DNA of 27,264 nt from Nitrospinota bacterium. GTDB taxonomy: Bacteria; Nitrospinota; Nitrospinia; JACRGO01. How positions within the stretch are numbered: the stretch's first letter is position 1; the number at the start of each line of letters is the position of its first letter. The DNA is taken from positions 1 to 27,264 of the forward strand of contig JACRGO010000039.1 of assembly GCA_016212295.1 (NCBI GenBank), in the 5' to 3' direction. The notes below the pieces were generated by a model. The model saw only the letters and a program-made list of their open reading frames with translations, was not told where the DNA came from and did no database searches. A program made the translations under genes and the position numbers. Below are positions 24,229-27,264 of the stretch, one piece after another.

Positions 24229-25626
24229 ATGATGAACGAACAAAAGACCCCCCCCATGAATCTCCCCCGCGTCCTCATCGTGGATGACGAAGAAGTCATT
24301 CTGTCCAGCCTCTCCGACTTTCTCCGCCATGAGGAATGGGACGTGGTCTGCGCCAATTTAGGAGAGGAGGCCCTTAAAAAACTTGAACTGGAGGACATTG
24401 AGCTGGTCATAACCGATATCAACATGCCTGGCATGGACGGCCTGACCCTCCTTCAAAAGATAAAGGAAAAATTCCCTGACACCGAGGTGATAGTCGTGAC
24501 CGGTTTCAGCACAGAGGAGACGGCTGTCCAGGCATTGAAGAGCGGGGCCTTTGATTATTTCCGCAAGCCCTTCAAGGGGACCGAGATACTGAGGTCCCTC
24601 ATGCGCACGAAAAAAGTGGTGGAGCTGAAGGCCAGATGCAGAAGATTGGAGGCCCTGGCCTCCCGCCTGGCCGGGGATGAATCCAGGCACCGTTTTCTGG
24701 GAAATTCCCCGGCCGCCGTATCATTCATTAAGCAACTGGAAAAAATTTCCGCGAGCCCTGAAACCACGGTCCTGCTCATAGGCGAGACCGGGGCCGGAAA
24801 GGAGGTCGCGGCCAGGGCCGTTCATCAGATGGGCAAAGCCGCCGGGAAGCCTTTCATCGCCCTCAACTGCGGGGGCATAGGAGAGAGCATGCTGGAAAGG
24901 GAACTCTTCGGACATGAAAAGGGGGCCTTCACCGGCGCGGACAGGCGGATGCCGGGCGTTTTCGAAATGGCCCTGGATGGGACCATCCTCCTGGATGAAA
25001 TAACGGAAATGACTTTTTCCGGCCAGGGCCGCCTGCTTCGCGTGCTGGAGGAAAGGACTTTCAGAAGGCTGGGCGGTCACCAGGAGATTTCGCTGGGGGG
25101 GACGCGGATCATCGCGGCAGCCAATAAAAACATGGAGGACCTCGTCGCGGGCGGGAAATTCCGTGAAGACCTCTATTACAGGCTTAAGGTCATCCAGGTC
25201 CGTGTCCCGCCTCTGCGGGAAAGAAAAGAGGACATCCTGCTGCTGGCCCGGCATTTCCTGGGCGTCTCCGGCATAACGCCCCTTCCCTTCCTCTCGCCGG
25301 AAGCGGAGCAGGCCCTGTTGGAATATCATTACCCTGGAAACATCCGTGAGCTGCGGAATATCATCCAAGGCGCCGCCGTGTTCAAGGCTGGACAAACCAT
25401 CCAGCCTTCCGATCTTCCGTTCAGAAAAGGCCCATTCGCGGGGAAGCCTCCGGTCCTTGCGCCCCGGACGGAGGAAATGCCCGCGGACGGCCTCAATCTG
25501 GAGGAGCAGGAAAAGGCCATTCTTTGCAGGGCGCTGAAACTCCATCCCACCCACTCCGCCGCGGCCAGGGCCTTGGGCATCTCCTCCCAGGCCCTGTACC
25601 GGAAGAAAGAAAAGCACAATTTATAA
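24229..25626 (+). CDS. NtrC-family sigma-54-dependent response regulator
   Basis: This 465-residue activator of RNA polymerase-sigma-54 has a receiver at 13-125 (phospho-acceptor D63 in VITDINMPGMDG, K113). The AAA+ domain runs from about 155 to 385 with Walker A GETGAGKE (185-192), the sigma-54-contacting GAFTGA (232-237), Walker B GTILLDEI and the arginine-finger region. A C-terminal Fis-type HTH (about 423-465, HSAAARALGISSQALYRK) binds DNA. I start at the first of two consecutive ATGs (24229). The frame is open further upstream to 24151, but that part is translated AT repeat. It follows the IVP element and probably partners the kinase at 21205. A sigma-54 promoter occurs downstream at 26107. 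Confidence 0.93.
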   Translation: MMNEQKTPPMNLPRVLIVDDEEVILSSLSDFLRHEEWDVVCANLGEEALKKLELEDIELVITDINMPGMDGLTLLQKIKEKFPDTEVIVVTGFSTEETAVQALKSGAFDYFRKPFKGTEILRSLMRTKKVVELKARCRRLEALASRLAGDESRHRFLGNSPAAVSFIKQLEKISASPETTVLLIGETGAGKEVAARAVHQMGKAAGKPFIALNCGGIGESMLERELFGHEKGAFTGADRRMPGVFEMALDGTILLDEITEMTFSGQGRLLRVLEERTFRRLGGHQEISLGGTRIIAAANKNMEDLVAGGKFREDLYYRLKVIQVRVPPLRERKEDILLLARHFLGVSGITPLPFLSPEAEQALLEYHYPGNIRELRNIIQGAAVFKAGQTIQPSDLPFRKGPFAGKPPVLAPRTEEMPADGLNLEEQEKAILCRALKLHPTHSAAARALGISSQALYRKKEKHNL

Positions 25627-26106
25627 AGCAGGCGAAGGGCAAAAGGCCAAGAAGAAAATCTCAATAGTCAAAACCCAAATATCAAATAAATTTCAATAAC
25701 CCAAATTAAAAATAATTTAAGAGCATGGGAATTTTCATTTTTAATTTTTTAAAATCAATTTACGTTTTAAATCCTTTCTTCCTTTTTCGACGTTCGACGT
25801 TCAATGTTGGATGTTCGATGTTCAATTCTTTAAAGCCCGCCCGAAGGGCGATAAGTTCATTCCTTGTTTTTTTCTTTTCTCTGCGCCTTTGCGCCTCCGC
25901 GGTAAAAAATTTTTAATTTTCAAATATCATTGGTTAGCCTTTCGCCCTTAGCCCTTCTCCCTTTGCCCATTCCTTTCCCTCCGGAATCGTACAACCCATC
26001 CGCAATCGGATAAACAAACCCTCCGCTTCCGGAGCCTCTGAGTTTTTCCCATTCCAAAATTTTTCCCAACGCCTTGAAATCAAAGGCAATTCCTTGCAAG
26101 CGGGCC
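25627..26106. other. Gene-poor spacer with mixed dispersed repeats
   Basis: The spacer contains AT-rich CAAATA/TTTAATTTT text (25660-25760), a run of GTTCGACGTTCAATGTTGGATGTTCGATGTTCA-type short repeats (about 25790-25823), and a GCGCCTTTGCGCC repeat (about 25883). It ends in a region that, on the minus strand, may hold a gene remnant. No complete gene is supported. Confidence 0.6.
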
Positions 26107-26155
26107 TTGGCATCATAATTGCCAATATATAGCCAACACTGCTTGAGCGGAAAGA
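25920..26155 (-). other. Possible remnant of a coding region without a start codon
   Basis: One minus-strand frame is open for about 78 codons up to a TGA at 25920-25922 and reads like ordinary protein (WLYIGNYDAKARLQGIAF, then FVYPIADGLYDSGG). No ATG, GTG or other start with a ribosome site is visible, and I do not recognise the family. The last dozen codons fall in repetitive text. It overlaps the sigma-54 promoter sequence. It may be a truncated gene or chance. Confidence 0.2.
26107..26123 (+). promoter_or_regulatory. Sigma-54 (-24/-12) promoter
   Basis: TTGGCATCATAATTGCC has the invariant GG and GC exactly 10 nt apart, with the rest matching TTGGCAY-N5-TTGC. Transcription would begin near 26134, about 30 nt before the ATG at 26165. 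The sequence is also partly palindromic (TTGGCA...TTGCCAA). An NtrC-type activator gene lies 480 nt upstream. Confidence 0.7.
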
Positions 26156-26164
26156 AAAATATTG

Positions 26165-26977
26165 ATGAAAAAAATTGTGCCCTTTGGCGTTTTTTTGCTG
26201 GAAAACGCGTTGATCACTGAAAAAGACCTGCGGGAGGTCTTGGAATATCAGCGGAAAAACCGTGTCCCTGTGGGCGAAATAGCCATGGCCAGGGAAGATT
26301 TAACGCAAAAACAGGTCCTGGAAATCCTGGCGGTCCAGCAGGAATCCGACGAGCATCCGCGTTTTTGCGAGATCGGGATTACACAAGGCTGCCTCACCAG
26401 GGAAAACGTGGACGCCATTCTGGAGCATCAGGCGCTTTTCCGGATGCACCTTGGGGACGCCCTGCTGGAATTGGGGAAAATAGAATGCCGGGCGCTGAAG
26501 GACGCGCTGTTCGAATACGAAAAGCTCGTATTTGAAGAATGCCCGGAAGCGTTGGAAGGGATCGGCAAGAAGCCGGTGAAGGTCCTGGTCGTGGATGATG
26601 ACGAAATGATCCGTGAAGGGATAGCCGGATATCTGAAACTGAATGAGCATGAGGTGGAGATGGCCTCAGGGGCCTTTGAGGCCATAGACAAACTGGAGGC
26701 CGGGGAATTTCACGTTGTTATAACCGACATCATGATGCCGGACATGGATGGGGTTTCCCTGCTTACGGTGGCGCGCCGGAAATTCCTCCTGACCGAAATC
26801 ATAATGATCACCGGCCATTCCTCGGAAGAGATGGCAAGAAGGTGCTTCAAGAACGGGGCCTTTGGCTACCTATCCAAACCCTTCAAGACAGATGAGCTTT
26901 TTAAAATGACCCAGGAAGCGGCGAAACATTACCACAGAAAAAAAATGATGATTCTCAGGAGCGCGCCGAAGAGCTGA
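26165..26977 (+). CDS. GspE N-terminal-like domain repeats fused to a receiver domain
   Basis: This 270-residue protein starts at ATG 26165 (an in-frame TTG precedes it; GCGGAAAG lies 10-15 nt upstream). Residues 1-125 contain three imperfect copies of the helical motif found at the N-terminus of type II secretion and pilus ATPases (FGVFLLENALITEKDLREVLEYQ; ITQGCLTRENVDAILEHQ; LGDALLELGKIECRALKDAL). In GspE and MshE such segments bind partner proteins or cyclic di-GMP. Residues about 138-255 are a receiver with VVDDDE, a phospho-Asp in ITDIMMPDMDG and lysine in YLSKPFK. There is no DNA-binding or enzymatic output domain, so the protein probably acts by protein contact. The sigma-54 promoter immediately upstream makes it a likely target of the neighbouring NtrC-type regulator. 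Confidence 0.85.
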   Translation: MKKIVPFGVFLLENALITEKDLREVLEYQRKNRVPVGEIAMAREDLTQKQVLEILAVQQESDEHPRFCEIGITQGCLTRENVDAILEHQALFRMHLGDALLELGKIECRALKDALFEYEKLVFEECPEALEGIGKKPVKVLVVDDDEMIREGIAGYLKLNEHEVEMASGAFEAIDKLEAGEFHVVITDIMMPDMDGVSLLTVARRKFLLTEIIMITGHSSEEMARRCFKNGAFGYLSKPFKTDELFKMTQEAAKHYHRKKMMILRSAPKS

Positions 26978-27014
26978 AAAAAGTCTAATCAAGGATATCT
27001 GAAATTTAATTTTT

Positions 27015-27264
27015 TTGTAACTATTCAGCGAAATATTATATAACCCCGATAGTCGCCGTTAAATGCATCTTTACATCCCCCTTAATCCCCCTTTGTTAAG
27101 GGGGAATGGGTTGTGCCGTCCATCGTGGTATGTTCCCAGACATCGCCTGATTCCCCCTTGGAAAAGGGGGCCAGGGGGATGTAAAAAGACCGCAGGCTCC
27201 CTTATTAACTATAAAAATTCAGTTTTAAGGAGAACAAAAATAAAAACACACTGAATAGTTACAA
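27015..27264. repeat. Nested MITE-like inverted-repeat element C
   Basis: Perfect 14-nt outer ends (TTGTAACTATTCAG at 27015-27028 and its complement at 27251-27264) reach the window edge, so the element may extend further. Inside, 27070-27186 is a second inverted-repeat unit with arms of about 36 bp. These contain TTTACATCCCCC and GGGGGATGTAAA, the same arm family as element B. No gene is present. Confidence 0.85.

Noticed and set aside
24721-25617. 298-codon minus-strand frame
   Set aside because: Complement of the AAA+ and HTH region of the NtrC-type regulator, whose motifs fix the coding strand.

Overview
The window looks like chromosomal DNA of a Gram-negative, flagellated, sigma-54-using bacterium. 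The supporting evidence is a Wzc-type polysaccharide tyrosine kinase, a Tsx-type outer-membrane channel, RecC, a flagellar cap protein and several two-component proteins. Intergenic regions are rich in short dispersed inverted repeats. I cannot name the phylum; a deltaproteobacterial, Nitrospinota-like or candidate-phylum lineage would fit. No rRNA, tRNA or CRISPR array is evident.

Layout. (1) 1-4199, minus strand: one uninterrupted frame with a Wzz/Wzc chain-length domain, a BY-kinase and a tyrosine cluster. It then continues unusually into two more membrane segments and a Glu-rich tail of 50-residue tandem repeats that runs off the window edge. (2) 4468-6263: a YbhB-like (PEBP) exported protein behind a strong promoter with an overlapping palindrome, convergent with an overlapping YggS-QueD pair. 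(3) 6264-6834: nested inverted-repeat element, then a candidate flagellar sigma-28 promoter. (4) 6835-10638: flagellar cluster with a small basic protein, a FliD cap protein that carries an HExxH-containing N-terminal extension and four EF-hand-type loops, a FlgN-like chaperone, and a possible FlgM-like protein. (5) 10826-14998, minus: recC without recB or recD in view, a 145-bp inverted-repeat element, and an SDR protein that lacks the catalytic lysine. (6) 15528-16590: a frameshifted SGNH-hydrolase pseudogene and a 48-bp relic of a second recC copy. (7) 16571-19129, minus: hybrid histidine kinase with REC and HPt domains. (8) 19309-20831, minus: a nucleoside channel (Tsx) and a hypoxanthine phosphoribosyltransferase, a likely purine-salvage pair whose second gene has a 3'-terminal frameshift. 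(9) 20908-26977, plus: a REC-GAF-PAS-PAS histidine kinase, an inserted four-helix-bundle (IVP-type) element, an NtrC-type sigma-54 activator, and a GspE_N-like/REC protein behind a near-consensus sigma-54 promoter. (10) 27015-27264: another nested inverted-repeat element.

How the parts fit: region 9 reads as a sensor kinase, a sigma-54 activator and a sigma-54-dependent output regulator, with a selfish-looking element between kinase and activator. Repeat elements recur at gene borders; one supplies the recC stop codon and another lies in a kinase leader. Frameshifts (SGNH, HPRT) and the recC relic indicate active gene decay and rearrangement.
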